A stretch of 64,000 nt of DNA from Microvelia longipes (GCA_018340805.1 JACMZG010001863.1:56607080-56671079), one strand, 5' to 3'; positions 1-11,111 are shown, counted from the stretch's first letter. The notes: generated from the sequence alone by a model not told the origin. A program made the numbers and translations.

Positions 1-306
1 TTCCCATCGTGTTGACAAGTTTATATTATAATAATTTATTTGTTATAAAACATTTAAGTTTCTACAAATTTATTAATGTAAAAATGGTGATTATAAAGAG
101 ATGCCATGGTTATTAGTCATACTTTGGGCAAAGCAATTAAAATGAAAATAAAATTAAACTTCTGAAATTTTTCTTTTTTTAAGGAAAAAATAAAAAGAAA
201 ATTAACTAATGTATATCTTGTTAAGGATCAAACTATGAATGGCCAAACATAGAGGTTTCCAAGCTTTAAACAGATAAAATGGACATCATGAAATTCAATA
301 CAGGTA

Positions 307-1000
307 TCATGTTGGTACAAGCTTGAGAGCCCCACTTATAAAATAAAATAAACTGTTGACCCCCTCTATATTGTGAAGGGCTAGGAAATCATAGAATTTA
401 TGTTCACTGATATTTGTTATATCGAGATATTTGGATCTGAGCTCACTTAAGGCTGGACAGGTGATAAGAAAATGGTATTTTGAATTGGTTGCTATGTTAC
501 AGAAGTTGCACTTCTTGTCAAAGTCTATGAATTTTTTTTGTTTGTTAAAGTAAAAGTTAAGAACAGGAAGATTATTAATTCTGAGCTGAGAGCATACTCT
601 TAGTTTTGTAAGAATGCATCTAAATTTGAGATACTGTTTCCCTTGGAATAAAAAGAGGATAGATACCTATAATCTGGAAAGAAATTACTATTATAAATTT
701 TCTATATGTCTGTACTAAAAATATGGTTTGTAAATTTAGTTATAACTGAGTTACATGAGTTCTTGAAAGTTTCATAGTCGTGAGTGAACATGTCTTCCGC
801 ACCGATATTAGTCAAAAGGGCTTTGAATTGTGACGCCCAATTAAGAGGAAGACCATTGCTGATTTTACTGTCTAATTGAATCAGTCTTTGGAGGCAGATA
901 TAGGGCAGTCTATGCATAGGGCAGTTTCATGGATAGAATTTTCATCCACAACAAAATAGTACGCGAGAAAAGACAAGTTTATATTAAATAATTCGTTTTC
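307..1000 (-). pseudogene. Decayed LINE (non-LTR retrotransposon) ORF2 C-terminus
   Basis: Read on the minus strand, this region gives the C-terminal end of a non-LTR retrotransposon polyprotein. One frame (917 to 702) contains the stretch LPYICLQRLIQLDSKI and NWASQFKALL. After a TAG at about 702 and a frameshift near 645, the sequence continues with KLRVCSQLRINNLPVLNFYF and a CCHC-type motif (C-X2-C-X8-H-X4-C, CNFCNIATNSKYHFLITC), ending at a TGA at 307-309. This knuckle after the RT/RNase H region is usual in Jockey/I/CR1-like LINEs. A further frameshift near 921 joins an upstream piece (DENSIHETA). With at least three lesions it cannot be functional. The clade is inferred, and the upstream limit near 1000 is approximate because the 44-bp satellite follows. 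Confidence 0.75.
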
Positions 1001-1052
1001 GGCTTCTCGCAAATTGTTTGAGTTTTCTTTGAATAACAAACGTTTTGTAAAA

Positions 1053-2417
1053 ATATTGTGCTGCTTATATTCAGTAATAATCCAGTGGTATCCTGTATAT
1101 TGTGCTGTTATATGCAGTATAATAAGTGTATCTGTCCAGCAATAATCCAGTGGTATATATTGTGCTGTTTATATTCAGCAATAATCCAGTGGTATCTTGT
1201 ATATTGTGGGTTTATATTCAGCAATAATCCAGTGGTATCATGTATATTGTGCTGTTTATATTCAGCAATAATCCAGTGGTATCCTGTATATTGTGCTGTT
1301 TATATTCAGCAATAATCCAGTGGTATCCTGTATATTGTGCTGTTTATATTCAGTAATCCAGTGGTATCTGTGTGCTGTTATATTGTGGTAATATAATAAT
1401 CATGGTATCCTGTATATTGTGCTGTTTATCAGCAATATATCCTGTGCTTTATATTCAGCAATAATCCAGTGGTATCCTGTATATTGTGCTGTTATTCAGC
1501 AATAATCCAGTGGTATCCTCTATATTGTGTTTATATTCAGCAATAATCCAGTGGTATCCTGTATATTGTGCTGTTTATATTCAGCAATAATCCAGTGGTA
1601 TCATGTATATTGTGCTGTTTATATTCAGCAATAATCCAGGTATCATGTATATTGTGCTGTTTATCCAGTGGTATCAGTATATGTGCTGTTTATATTCAGC
1701 AATAATCCAGTGGTATATGTGCTGTTATATTCAGTAATAATCCAGTGTATCATGTATATGTGCTGTTTATATTCAGCAATAATCCAGTGGTATCATGTAT
1801 ATTGTGCTGTTTATATTCAGCAATAATCCAGTGTATCATGTATATTGTGCTGTTTATAATAATCCAGTGTATCATGTATATGTGCTGTTTATATTCAGCA
1901 ATATCCAGTGTCATCTGTTTGTGGTATATTATTGTGCTGTTTATATTCAGCAATAATCCAGTGTATCATGTATATTGCTGTTATATTCAGCAATCCAGTG
2001 GTATCATGTATATGTGCTGTTTATCAGCAAATAATCCAGTGGTATCATGTATTGTGGTGTTTATATTCAGCAATAATCCAGGGTATCATGTATATTGTGC
2101 TGTTTATATTCAGCAATAATCCAGTGGTATCATGTATATTGTGCTGTTTATATTCAGCAATAATCCAGTGGTATCATGTATATTGTGCTGTTATATTCAG
2201 CAATAATCCTGTGGTATTCAGGTGTGCTGTTTATATCAGCAATAGTGGTATCAGTATATTCTCCGTGGTATATGTATATTGCAGCAATAATCCTGTTATA
2301 TTGATTGTGCTGTTTATATTCAGCAATATTCCAGTGGTATCTTGTATATTGTGCTGTTTATATTCAGCAATAATCCAGTGGTTGTAATTGTGCTGTTTAT
2401 TCAGCAATAATTCAGTA
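1053..2417. repeat. 44-bp tandem satellite
   Basis: About 30 units with a 44-bp period. Each contains TTCAGCAATAATCCAGTGG followed by TATC(A/C)TGTATATTGTGCTG. Many units carry internal deletions of 1-20 bp, most densely at 1370-1450, 1660-1720 and 2210-2300. Short open frames across it on both strands are repeat translation, not genes. Confidence 0.95.
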
Positions 2418-2470
2418 TTTATTTTGATGTTTTAAAATTCAACCGATAGCTCCTCTCTAGTCATAATATC
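2404..2470 (+). mobile_element. Right-end remnant of the CATAGAGATAT MITE family
   Basis: Matches the last 65 bp or so of the full copies ending at 36628 and 55328: TTGATGTTTTAAAATTCAAC, then an imperfect CTCCTCTCTAGTCATAATATCTC terminus. The left part is missing, replaced by the 44-bp satellite. Confidence 0.6.
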
Positions 2471-2474
2471 TCAA

Positions 2475-3530
2475 CGCATTAGGGAATTTTTCTTAAGAAA
2501 TTCGTTAACCACTTTAAATTCATAGTACAAAAAATTAACTTGAAGTACATTAGCACTTCTAACTTGAAGTACATTTCTAAATTTAGAAAGGAAAGCGTTC
2601 ATCAATACCACTTCATGAAGTTGCTTTCCTAAATCGTCATACTTACGGAGAAAACTAAGAAAAATGTTCGCAGTTAACTCTGTAACCTCATAAAGTTAAA
2701 TCTAAAGACACTTTAACTTTCGGGGGGGGGGGATGGAGGCTCTCAGGGGGTCAGATCTCTAAAACAGCTTTTTCCTTTACTCAAATTTATCACAAATGCA
2801 TCAAGTGATATATATGTCATTAAATATTATAAAAAAAAATAATAATAAAAACCTATAAACTAGTATTTATTTTTTATTAACTAACCAAAAGTTGATTTCT
2901 TTTTTTTTTGTTTTACAACATTTCGATTTAAAAGATGGTAATTCGATTCATTAGGTAAAAGTGCGGACATAACGTGTTGTTGCCGTAATGTGATTGTTTG
3001 AAGGGTCTAGGGTGTGGTCTCCTTGTCGGTTTTTGCTTGCTTGTCTAATTTCGCCCACTTCTTTTTTTTCTTCTTGTGTTTTTATTTCTTGTTCAGGTAC
3101 AATGTATGTTAGCCGTTAGAAATAGTAAGGCCGTTTGAAATACAAATGTTACAATTTATTTGCATGTACATCGTAAATTTGTTGTTACTAAGAATTTTTT
3201 TTAAAAAAACTACAAAACATTATTAACTACAGAAAGACGTATATTTGTTTGATATAGTAGCACTAAAAAAGCAGGGATCGTGGTGTCTAATCTGCAAACC
3301 CTTAGGCCACTTGATTTTCATCTTTTCGTTTTGTCGGTTTCCTCTAGTTTTTCCTTTAACTTTTCTAACTAAGTATGTATTTAGAAAACCCTACTTTTCA
3401 AGCTATCGATCCAGGAAATTGAGTGAAAGTAAGCAAATGTTTTTTACAAAGAACAAAAAAATATTTCTTTAGAGGTCGGCAGTGAAGTAGTAACTGTAGA
3501 GCCTAAAAACAAAGTTTAAACCTATTTTTT
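2475..3530. other. AT-rich spacer, no gene recognised
   Basis: Holds short direct repeats (AACTTGAAGTACATT twice near 2537-2575), a run of ten G at 2721-2730 and poly-T runs. The 75-codon frame at 3245-3472 has no recognisable motif and a low-complexity composition, so it is not called. Confidence 0.5.
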
Positions 3531-3596
3531 CATTACGAGGACATAAAAAGTATTTTCATTATTCCTAAACCGTAAAAGTATATCACATTAAATATA

Positions 3597-3607
3597 TTAA
3601 TATATAC

Positions 3608-3689
<82 letters not shown>

Positions 3690-3715
3690 CATAATATATA
3701 TATACATATTATTTA
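3597..3715. repeat. (TA)n microsatellite
   Basis: Almost pure alternating TA with a few phase slips, next to the 3' tail of a SINE. Confidence 0.95.
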
Positions 3716-3721
3716 TTATAA

Positions 3722-3957
3722 TAAATAAATAAATGCCTGTTTAAGGGCCTTGCGGCCCATCAGGGTATTCACCCAGCGGGAACCACCTCAGGTGGGTTGC
3801 ATCTACTACATTCTAAGAATTAATTAAAGTTGATGAAATCTTTTAATACAAATACTATTCATAAATACTATACATATTAGAGCATAGCCTGGGCTGCGAA
3901 CCCCGGGCCTCCGTGCCGAAATCATTTGCCTATACGATCACGGCCACGAAGGCAGAT
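3722..3957 (-). mobile_element. tRNA-derived SINE, minus orientation
   Basis: On the minus strand it starts with GTGGCCGTGATCGTATAGG (box A-like) and GGGGTTCGCAGCCC (box B-like, close to GGTTCRANNCC). A central body contains GAATAGTATTTGTATTAAAA. The 3' end holds two small hairpins (GGGTGAATACCC and GGGCCGCAAGGCCC) and an (ATTT)n tail at about 3720-3735. It is the same family as the copies at 20.2, 29.3 and 62.4 kb. SINEs of this kind are pol III transcribed and mobilised by LINE machinery. Both ends abut (TA)n, so no target-site duplication can be read. Confidence 0.85.
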
Positions 3958-4001
3958 ATATATATATATATATATATATGTATTATATATATAATATATA
4001 T

Positions 4002-4041
<40 letters not shown>

Positions 4042-4099
4042 ATATGATATATTTTACAGTTTATGTAAAAAGAAAATACTTTTATTTCCTCGTAATGAA

Positions 4100-4180
<81 letters not shown>
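3955..4180. repeat. Interrupted (TA)n microsatellite
   Basis: TA alternation at 3955-4040 and 4100-4180, split by the right arm of the inverted-repeat element. Confidence 0.9.
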
Positions 4181-4183
<3 letters not shown>

Positions 4184-4274
4184 GTGTATGTGTAATGAGC
4201 CCCCTTTTATACCAACCTTCTCCTGCCATGACCCTAACATGATTAGTTCATCTCTACTTCGGGAATTCGATTAA

Positions 4275-4425
4275 TTCATGTACCATGTACCCATACATGG
4301 GTACATGTATGTATCTTGACGTTACCTATTGTCAAGATAGGTAACGTCAAGATACATACATGTACCCATACATGGGTACATGTATGTATCTTGACGTTAC
4401 CTATCGTCAATAAAGGTAACGATAC
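4275..4425. repeat. Triple palindrome (GGGTACATGTATG family)
   Basis: The segment GGGTACATGTATGTATCTTG followed by ACGTTACCTAT occurs in forward orientation, then as its exact inverted copy, then forward again. Two successive long hairpins can form, pivoting on TGTCAAG and on ATACAT. It would extrude as a cruciform or fold as RNA. No coding content. Confidence 0.85.
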
Positions 4426-4429
4426 CTAG

Positions 4430-5190
4430 TTCTACTTGATCCACTATAAATCCCGTTTCTTTTCACAGAATATTCGGGCATTGAACAAGTAATAAGATAG
4501 AATATTAATATCTAATTAGAGAAAGGAATTCGATAGAAAATTGATTTTGGCAGCTATTCCGCAGTTTGTTTAAAATATAAAACCAGCTGTGGTGATAACG
4601 AAAACATCTTAAAAGTAATTTCAAAAAGTAAAAACTGTGGCCAGGGTTGAATATTTCTATACTCATACTTACACAATACAAAAGGCCTTCGCCTCTTCTT
4701 TTGGTTGCTTTTTTTAATATCAGTTTTTCATATTACAAGTTTATGTAAGTATCATAATGCCACGATATAAGTAATAAGTAATATAAGTTATGTTTTTACT
4801 TAAGTTATAAATGTTAATTAATAAAATCGAAACTAATACTACTAATTTATATAAATATAAACCCTACATAGTAAGATACGCGTATTTATTTATTGCTTGA
4901 TAACACAATTGTGACTTAATGACGTCATATACATTTCATAAATAATAGCGTTCTGAACATTAATAAAGTTAATTTTAGTACTCAGTTTCAATCAAATTCG
5001 AGGAAGTGTTCGTAAGTTATCGTGTGGCATCATAATAACGTTTAAGAACTATGATCTTCACATATCCACAATGTCAGATCTTCAAACTTTGCAGCTAAAG
5101 ACTCTGACGAGGTGAGCGTTTGTGTACACGCTAAAGGATCCTTTTAAACCTCTGTTAAGTCAAGGCCTGGTCGCAAGTCCGTGGGTCAGA
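4430..5190. other. AT-rich spacer, nothing recognised
   Basis: No ORF, RNA gene or repeat seen beyond AT-rich runs. Confidence 0.5.
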
Positions 5191-5191
5191 G

Positions 5192-5470
5192 CCAAAGAGA
5201 CTAAAACTATTAGAGGGAGTACAGGACCCGTTTAACACAGTGATAAGGGGTCTGGAAGTGAGACAGTTTCCATAGGTGCCCTAACAGTACTTACCCCCAC
5301 TATAGTCTCCCTAGAGAGAGACGAACTACTCCCCACTCCCCTACAACTTCTATCGGAGCACATATTTATACACCCAAAGAGACTAAAACTATGACGTCAC
5401 CAATTTACCGTTAGGGCACCTAGTTACCCAAGGAATGATAAGAGCTAATAGTTTTAGTCTCTTTGGTTAG
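5192..5470. mobile_element. MITE with CCAAAGAGACTAAAACTAT terminal inverted repeats
   Basis: Begins CCAAAGAGACTAAAACTATT and ends with the exact inverse (AATAGTTTTAGTCTCTTTGG at about 5449-5468). It is about 275 bp with no coding capacity. An internal copy of the terminal motif sits at 5376 and is followed by ATGACGTCACC. The family is shared with the element at 5925-6372. Confidence 0.8.
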
Positions 5471-5674
5471 AGCACAACTCTTCCGTCGTCTGCAGCTTCA
5501 TATCTACTTTCAACTAGTCTCCATAGCCATCGTCTTACCGGTTTTAAGAAAAACTCTTCGGTAGCTGATCTTCGTGTATCGTCCATTCTTTCTGTTTCAA
5601 AGTGTTTTATAATAAGTAAATTGTGTGTAAGTAATAAGTGTATATAATTTTGTCTTTATGTATAGAGTATTTAT

Positions 5675-5677
5675 ATT

Positions 5678-5735
<58 letters not shown>

Positions 5736-5762
5736 ATATTATATATATATATATATATTATA
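5675..5762. repeat. (TA)n microsatellite
   Basis: Interrupted TA alternation. Confidence 0.95.
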
Positions 5763-5924
5763 GTTAAGTTCTTTCAGCTTGGTGTTAACACAATGTGGGC
5801 AAGGTAAAATGATTTAAGGCCAATTTTACCATGGCAAAGCGGTGCAAGGCTACTTAGAAGAGGCTGTAAGCCTCAACTTAGCCAGGGCTAAAACTTAGTA
5901 AACTAATATGTCAGTTGTTAGACT

Positions 5925-6372
5925 TTTAAAGAGACTTGTACCACTAGAAGGAGGACTAGGTTTGAATAACACAGACATAAGGGGTGTGGCAAGATCCATT
6001 AAGTACTCTAACTATACTTACTTCCAGTCTATGATGACTAGAGACTTTTTACCCGTCTACAACCCCTATTAGCGCACAAATTTATGGTGCACTCTGCAAA
6101 CGGCGGGCATTTTTTAGTGACGTCACATAAAATCTCTTAACATAACACAGATAATTAAAGAATATATGCTATAGATAATAATTGAAACTAAGTTTAAACT
6201 CATTTTATTTAATTTATGACAAAATAGTCAACAAATTATGTACTTTGTGTAGAATCACAATTAATATATGAAAAATAAAAAATGACGTCACCAATGAATT
6301 GTTATGGTGCTAAGCTACCCAGGCAATGATAAGAGCCCTTTTTGTTCCCTCTAGTAGTATAAGTCTCTTTGG
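5925..6372. mobile_element. Second, diverged member of the AAAGAGACT MITE family
   Basis: Left end AAAGAGACTTGTACCACTAG pairs with right end CTAGTAGTATAAGTCTCTTT. It shares with the 5.2-kb member the internal phrases AAGGGGTGTGG/AAGGGGTCTGG, TGACGTCACCAAT, and CCA(A/G)GGAATGATAAGAGC-like sequence before the right end. It is non-coding and longer (about 448 bp). Confidence 0.7.
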
Positions 6373-6536
6373 TCTAACCAATCGGTGAAAAACAGAAACA
6401 AAGGAAGGGGTACCTAACAAAAGCATTAGCGCCATTGGATTTCATTGAGTAAGGGAATAAAGAACAAACGATAGTGTGGTTTTATTATTCCATAAACTTT
6501 GACCACATCCCCAGTGGCGGAGAGAAGAAATATATT

Positions 6537-6748
6537 GAAGATTTAGGTCTTCCGGTGGTGACCGCGTCAATGTAGATGAAGAATCCGACGTTTCGCATCC
6601 ACTGTGGGAGGCACCTTCAGGGATGTAGGACATCATGGATAGAAACACAATCCTCTACAAAACTGTGGGATGCCTCCCACAGTGGATGCGAAACGTCGGA
6701 TTCTTCATCTACATTGACGCGGTCACCACCGGAAGACCTAAATCTTCA
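6537..6748. repeat. Near-perfect inverted repeat (76-bp arms)
   Basis: Arms 6537-6612 and 6671-6748 are complementary through GAAGATTTAGGTCTTCCGG, GTGACCGCGTCAATGTAGAT, GAATCCGACGTTTCGCATCC and ACTGTGGGAGGCA, with a loop of about 58 bp. Both strands therefore show the same short open frame (peptide CETSDSSSTLTRSPPEDLNL), an artefact of the symmetry. The arm contains GCGAAACGTCGG, a motif also present near 43.44 kb. Confidence 0.9.
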
Positions 6749-6865
6749 TGACAATAACCGCGGAAGCCTACGCAGTTTATTAAGAAATATATTGCTTGTC
6801 TTTGCAACAACTGGGGATGACATGCCTGGGGTTAAAAGCCGTTTATGCGATAATTACACAAACCA

Positions 6866-7072
6866 TCTTTGAGACACTGTGGATAGACACATCTTTGACA
6901 CACTGTGGATAGACAAATCTTTGACACATTGTGGATAGACACATCTTTGACACACTGTGGATAGACACATCTTTGACACACTTTGGATAGACACATCTTT
7001 GACACACTGTGGATAGACACATCTTTGACACACTTTGGATAGACACATCTTTGACACACTGTGGATAGACTT
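6866..7072. repeat. 26-bp minisatellite
   Basis: Eight units of TTTGACACACTGTGGATAGA plus CACATC, nearly identical. The three overlapping minus-strand frames here are repeat translation. Confidence 0.95.
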
Positions 7073-7317
7073 TGCTTTATCTAGTTTAAGGAAGTACAAA
7101 ATAATATTTGAGTTCATGTTAAACATTTCAAAAGTTATCATGCTGGGAGCATGCACTTTCCGTGTAAAGAGTCCTCGCATCTTTGTCAGAGTAGAAAGTA
7201 AAAGAAGAGCCTTCTCTTCCTCTCATCTCCTCCGCGGCAATAATATGCTTCCAATATGGTCACGAGCAGCACGTAAAACGAGAATTGTTTACGGAGAGTA
7301 AAAAATAATAATGGGAA

Positions 7318-7665
7318 AATTCTTTGTGGACAAAAACAAAGAATGACAAACTTATTTGTTGGCAGCAACAAATAATAACAAAATTGATTATGGAAAAAAA
7401 CAAATAATGACCAATTTATTTGTGAAATAAATATTGAAACAATTATTTGTGGACAAAACAAAAATAACAAATTGTTTGTGGACAAAACAAATAATGACAA
7501 AATTGTTTGTGGACAAAAACAAATAATAACAAAATTGTTTGTGGACAATAATGACAAAATTGTTGGTGGACAAAAACAAATAATGACAAAATTGTTTGTG
7601 GACAAAAACAAATAATGACAAAACTATTTGTGGACAAAATCAAATTGTGACAAAATTATTTATAA
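7318..7665. repeat. About 32-bp minisatellite, block 1
   Basis: Units with core TTGTTTGTGGACAAAAACAA followed by ATAATGACAAAA, roughly eleven copies. Some are shortened by loss of AAAACAA. Confidence 0.9.
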
Positions 7666-7904
7666 TAAACATCAAATTACAAGAATATATAAATAAAAGC
7701 TGTATAGATAATTTTCCCTGTGAAATTCGCTAATGAGGTGACTTCTTATGGTGGGAGGTGGATATTTAAGAATACATTTTTACTAACTTTAATATTTGAG
7801 ACTAAACTAAGAATTAGTGAACACTACCGACAATAGTAACACTAATTCCAGACAACACTTAACATTGACATCTATAAACAACACCAAATTACGTCTTAAT
7901 AGAG

Positions 7905-8175
7905 ATAACAAATGTTTGTGGGCAACACCAAGTTAAGACAAACTTATTTATAGACAACACCAAATAATGAAGCGATTATTTATGGACAACACCAAATAAT
8001 GAAGCGATTTATTCATGGACAACACCAAATTACGTCTTAATGGAGATAACAAATGTTTGTGGGCAACACCAAGTTAAGACAAACTTATTTATAGACAACA
8101 CCAAATAATGAAGCGATTATTTATGGACAATACCAAATAATGAAGCGATTATTAATGGACAACACCAAATTATGA
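7905..8175. repeat. About 32-bp minisatellite, block 2
   Basis: Units with core GACAACACCAAATAATGAAG and CGATTATTTATG. The block includes a larger duplicated segment (7867-7940 and 8020-8105, CACCAAATTACGTCTTAAT to AACTTATTTATAGAC). It is related to block 1 through TTTGTGGGCAACACCAA. Confidence 0.85.
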
Positions 8176-8179
8176 CAAC

Positions 8180-9060
8180 ATGTTGCGACACCAAAATACT
8201 AACACATATTGAAAGATGAATTATTAGTAACAGGTCATAGCCGATGAACTGAGTTGATTAATATGCTGAAGATGTAACTGCGATGACGGGATTGATAAGA
8301 TATTAGTAAACATTAACAGATATGATTCCTCCAATGATCTGATCAAATGAGAATGATGATTCCCAGCATGAAAGGCTAAACTGTTCATTGACGTAAATTA
8401 TGGGTAATGTTGACGAGTGAAAAGCAATTCAGATGAAAAAAGCATGAGAAGAGAAAAATATGATCCTCTGAAAGATTTGGTAAAGTAAAACTCACGGGTT
8501 CCAAGACAGAGGTCTCATGGACGGTAACCATCGTCCAGATTGATTCCTCCTAGAGCGAACCTGGTGGTGATCGAGCGACTGATACGTTGACGGTGTGTAA
8601 GAACTAGCACGTCTGCAAATTAACATTAATATAATTAGTCAAATTATAGCAATAAACTTTTTAAGCTCTATAACTTTAGCTTTAACAACCTGATGTCAGC
8701 TTAAATTATGACCAACCGCCAATGCCAATAGTTCGAGCATCGAGGAACGGTGGAGAAAAAATAGTTCTGGTGAAACAAATAGTTAAAGAGAAGTATCAAA
8801 GTAAAGAAAGATAGAAAGAGATTGCGTCACGGGTAAGGAGGGAACGTCAATAGGAAAAACACCCAAATTTACTTTCAACTCATGCCAAACTCAGGCAAAA
8901 CATAAAACTAAAAACAACCCCAATTTCACACTTGTGATGTATAAGAAAATTAAAACTAATCGTATATTAGAAGTTTCTATTTTTTAAAGACAGAGAAAAA
9001 ATTTCAGTATTGAAATTGGGTTAGATCGGAAAATAATTTACTTCTTCATTTTCTTCGAAA
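8180..9060. other. Spacer, nothing recognised
   Basis: Moderately AT-rich unique-looking sequence. I see no frame with protein-like composition, no RNA gene and no clear terminal repeats. Confidence 0.4.
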
Positions 9061-9062
9061 GA

Positions 9063-9247
9063 GTACAAATAAGTTTCCTTAAAATGTTTTCAGGTATTCA
9101 CACAATCTCAAAAACTACCCAAGCCACTGTTTCAGGTAATACCTCACTCATAATCTCAGGTTATTACCTGAAACAGTGGCTTGGGTAGTATTCGAGATTG
9201 TGTGAATATCTGAAAACATTTTAAGGAAACTTATTTGTACTCTTCCC
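9063..9247. repeat. Long hairpin (about 85-bp arms, about 20-bp loop)
   Basis: Left arm GAGTACAAATAAGTTTCCTT through CACTGTTTCAGGTAATACC pairs with right arm GGTTATTACCTGAAACAGTG through AAGGAAACTTATTTGTACTC, with only a few mismatches. The loop is TCACTCATAATCTCA. The high arm identity suggests a recent fold-back event or a young MITE. Confidence 0.9.
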
Positions 9248-9249
9248 CA

Positions 9250-10435
9250 CCCACTATCTCAGGTAAACCCAACCCACTATCCCGGTCAATAATTAACCCA
9301 CATTTTAAGTACATTCAAATTTTCGAAGAATGAATAATTTTTAGAATTAAAATATTATATTTTGAGATTTATAGAGTTAATGATATAGAGCGTGCGGGTA
9401 ATACATAAACTTGGGAGTAAACATTGGTTAATATTTTGCGAAAGTGGCCTAAACTCTGTAGTTGGTAATTTTCTTACGTAAGTTGCATAAACTTTGCAAT
9501 TGACCAATCACAGTGTTTATGCTGTTGTTTACTCGCCGTATTAATTTACACAAGTTTCATAATTATATGGATGAAGTGTTAAGGTATAACATTTAGTTAT
9601 TAGTTTCCATAGTGAACTAAAAATATTAAATATAGCTAATCCAACTTTATTTAGAAACAAACTAAATTATGTAGACATACGATTTCATAACTTAACATTT
9701 CTTCACAGAGGTATTAGTCGTTGTAAGTAAAAAATTATTAAGAGAAATTATTTAATACAAAAATGGAAAACTATAAGTAAACTAATTGGAACACATTTCT
9801 CCATTTATCAAAAAATATATATTTTTCCAAAAGACCTTAAAAATATTACATCTCATATGACATAATTTGCAAAAAAAAATGAAAGACGTTTGCGTCAAAG
9901 CAGTGCGGTACGGAGAAAACACGGGATAATTCTAGAGAACTAGCGAGGTGGAAAATCAGGCCTAAACCACTAAATTGTCACCTCCATTTTCCTCAAACTG
10001 CCTTTTCAAACTTTGATTTTTGAGAGTTGTCCAATTTTCTATTTTTTGTTTCTCATTAAAAACACGTTGACTAATGTTTTTAATTTTAAAGGCGCGTAAA
10101 TTGTTGTGTCTGGTTATATGTGTATGCGTGCGTGGCAGTGTTTTAAAATCGGACAAGTTTAAAATGATTCTCACTAAGCGATGTTTACTGTCATATTATA
10201 AACCAAATGGATGTCAAACAGAAAAAATTGCGGAAATTTTTAACATATTTTAGCTTATAAAAAAACTAGAGACATAGCCAGAACTCAAACCAAATTTGTT
10301 TTTTAAGAGCCCTCAAAAACTTTGTAATAAAGTAAATCTACTTAAAAATCCCTACGATCATTGGTGTATTTTTTAAAATTTTCTAAAATTGTCTTCAACG
10401 CTTAAGACAGTTAATTTTCAGTGCTGCTATTGTTT
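9250..10435. other. AT-rich spacer, nothing recognised
   Basis: The 70-codon minus frame at 9962-10174 has no known motif and is not called. Confidence 0.4.
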
Positions 10436-10439
10436 AAAA

Positions 10440-10548
10440 TAAAAGCTGCGCCTAGGAGTGTAAACACAGGTTTAGGTACATTGCTAACTATTTGGTGCAT
10501 CTCTGGGTTTAACTAAAGATAGCACTGAGGTGTAAACAGAGTTATAGA
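10440..10548. repeat. Left flanking repeat of the ribozyme array
   Basis: Contains GGTTTAACTAAAGATAGCAC followed by TGAGGTGTAAACAGAGTTATAG and ACATTGCTAAC. The same string recurs on the other side of the array at about 14388-14462. A second degenerate copy (GGAGTGTAAACACAGGTTTAG) precedes it. Confidence 0.7.
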
Positions 10549-10798
10549 TACATATATCATTTTGATACTACCGAGTCTTGCAAAACATGAATAGTTGACA
10601 CAATATAATTGTGCGAGAGACACCAAGGAAATGTAACAAGCAAAATGCAATGCTACATCTAGGAACTGTTCCATCATTCGACATTCGTCATACTTGATGG
10701 CTCGACATAATGTCATGTCCCACTCTATTTCGTTACGTCTAACTCATCAGGGCGCCGACAGAGCCTGAACTCACTCTGACCTTCAATTAATTCCGAAT
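10549..10798 (-). repeat. Inverted unit of the 317-bp ribozyme repeat
   Basis: This is most of one repeat unit in reverse orientation, from the CATATATCATTTTGATACTA end to CTGACCTTCAATTAATTCCG, directly abutting the first forward unit. Together they form a head-to-head palindrome. It includes a ribozyme core at 10723-10763. Confidence 0.9.
10723..10763 (-). ncRNA. Hammerhead ribozyme core in the inverted unit
   Basis: On the minus strand the order is CTCTGTC, GGCGCC, CTGATGA, stem-loop GTTA-GACG-TAAC, GAAA, TAGAG. One change against the array (CAGAG to TAGAG) turns a stem III G-C pair into G-U. The catalytic core is intact. Confidence 0.75.
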
Positions 10799-10800
10799 TC

Positions 10801-10838
10801 TGTCGGCGCCTGATGAGTTAGACGTAACGAACAGAGTG
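10801..10838 (+). pseudogene. Degenerate hammerhead core of the first forward unit
   Basis: Compared with the array consensus it lacks one C before CTGATGA (GGCGC instead of GGCGCC) and one A of the invariant GAAA (now GAA). Its upstream stem III strand is cut by the inversion junction. It should not self-cleave. Confidence 0.7.
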
Positions 10839-11111
10839 GGACATGACATTATGTCGAGCCATCAAGTATGACGAATGTCGAATGATGGAACAATTCCCAG
10901 ATGTAGCATTGCATTTTGCTTGTTACATTTCCTTGGTGTCTCTCGCACAATTATATTGTGTCAACTATTCATGTTTGCAAAACTCGGTAGTATCAAAATG
11001 ATATATGTTTTGCTTGCCATGCATGATGGCGGTAAGAGAGCACCGCTCGTCTCTGGTAAGTACTTCACATTATATTCTTCGGAATTGATTGAAGGTCAGA
11101 GTGAGTTCAGG

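Larger units (their letters stand above)
3531..4102. mobile_element. Inverted-repeat element split by (TA)n tracts and a SINE
   Basis: Arms of about 55 bp at 3531-3590 and 4043-4102 are inverted copies of one another. They include CATTACGAGGACATAAAAAG on the left and its near complement (TATTTCCTCGTAATG) on the right, then AAACCGTAAAAGTATATCAC against its complement. Between them lie (TA)n at 3597-3715 and 3955-4040 and a minus-strand SINE. The likely order is a (TA)n-cored palindromic element that later received the SINE. Confidence 0.6.

Noticed and set aside
1058..2387. Long cysteine- and tyrosine-rich frames
   Set aside because: Translation of the 44-bp satellite, interrupted by deletions.
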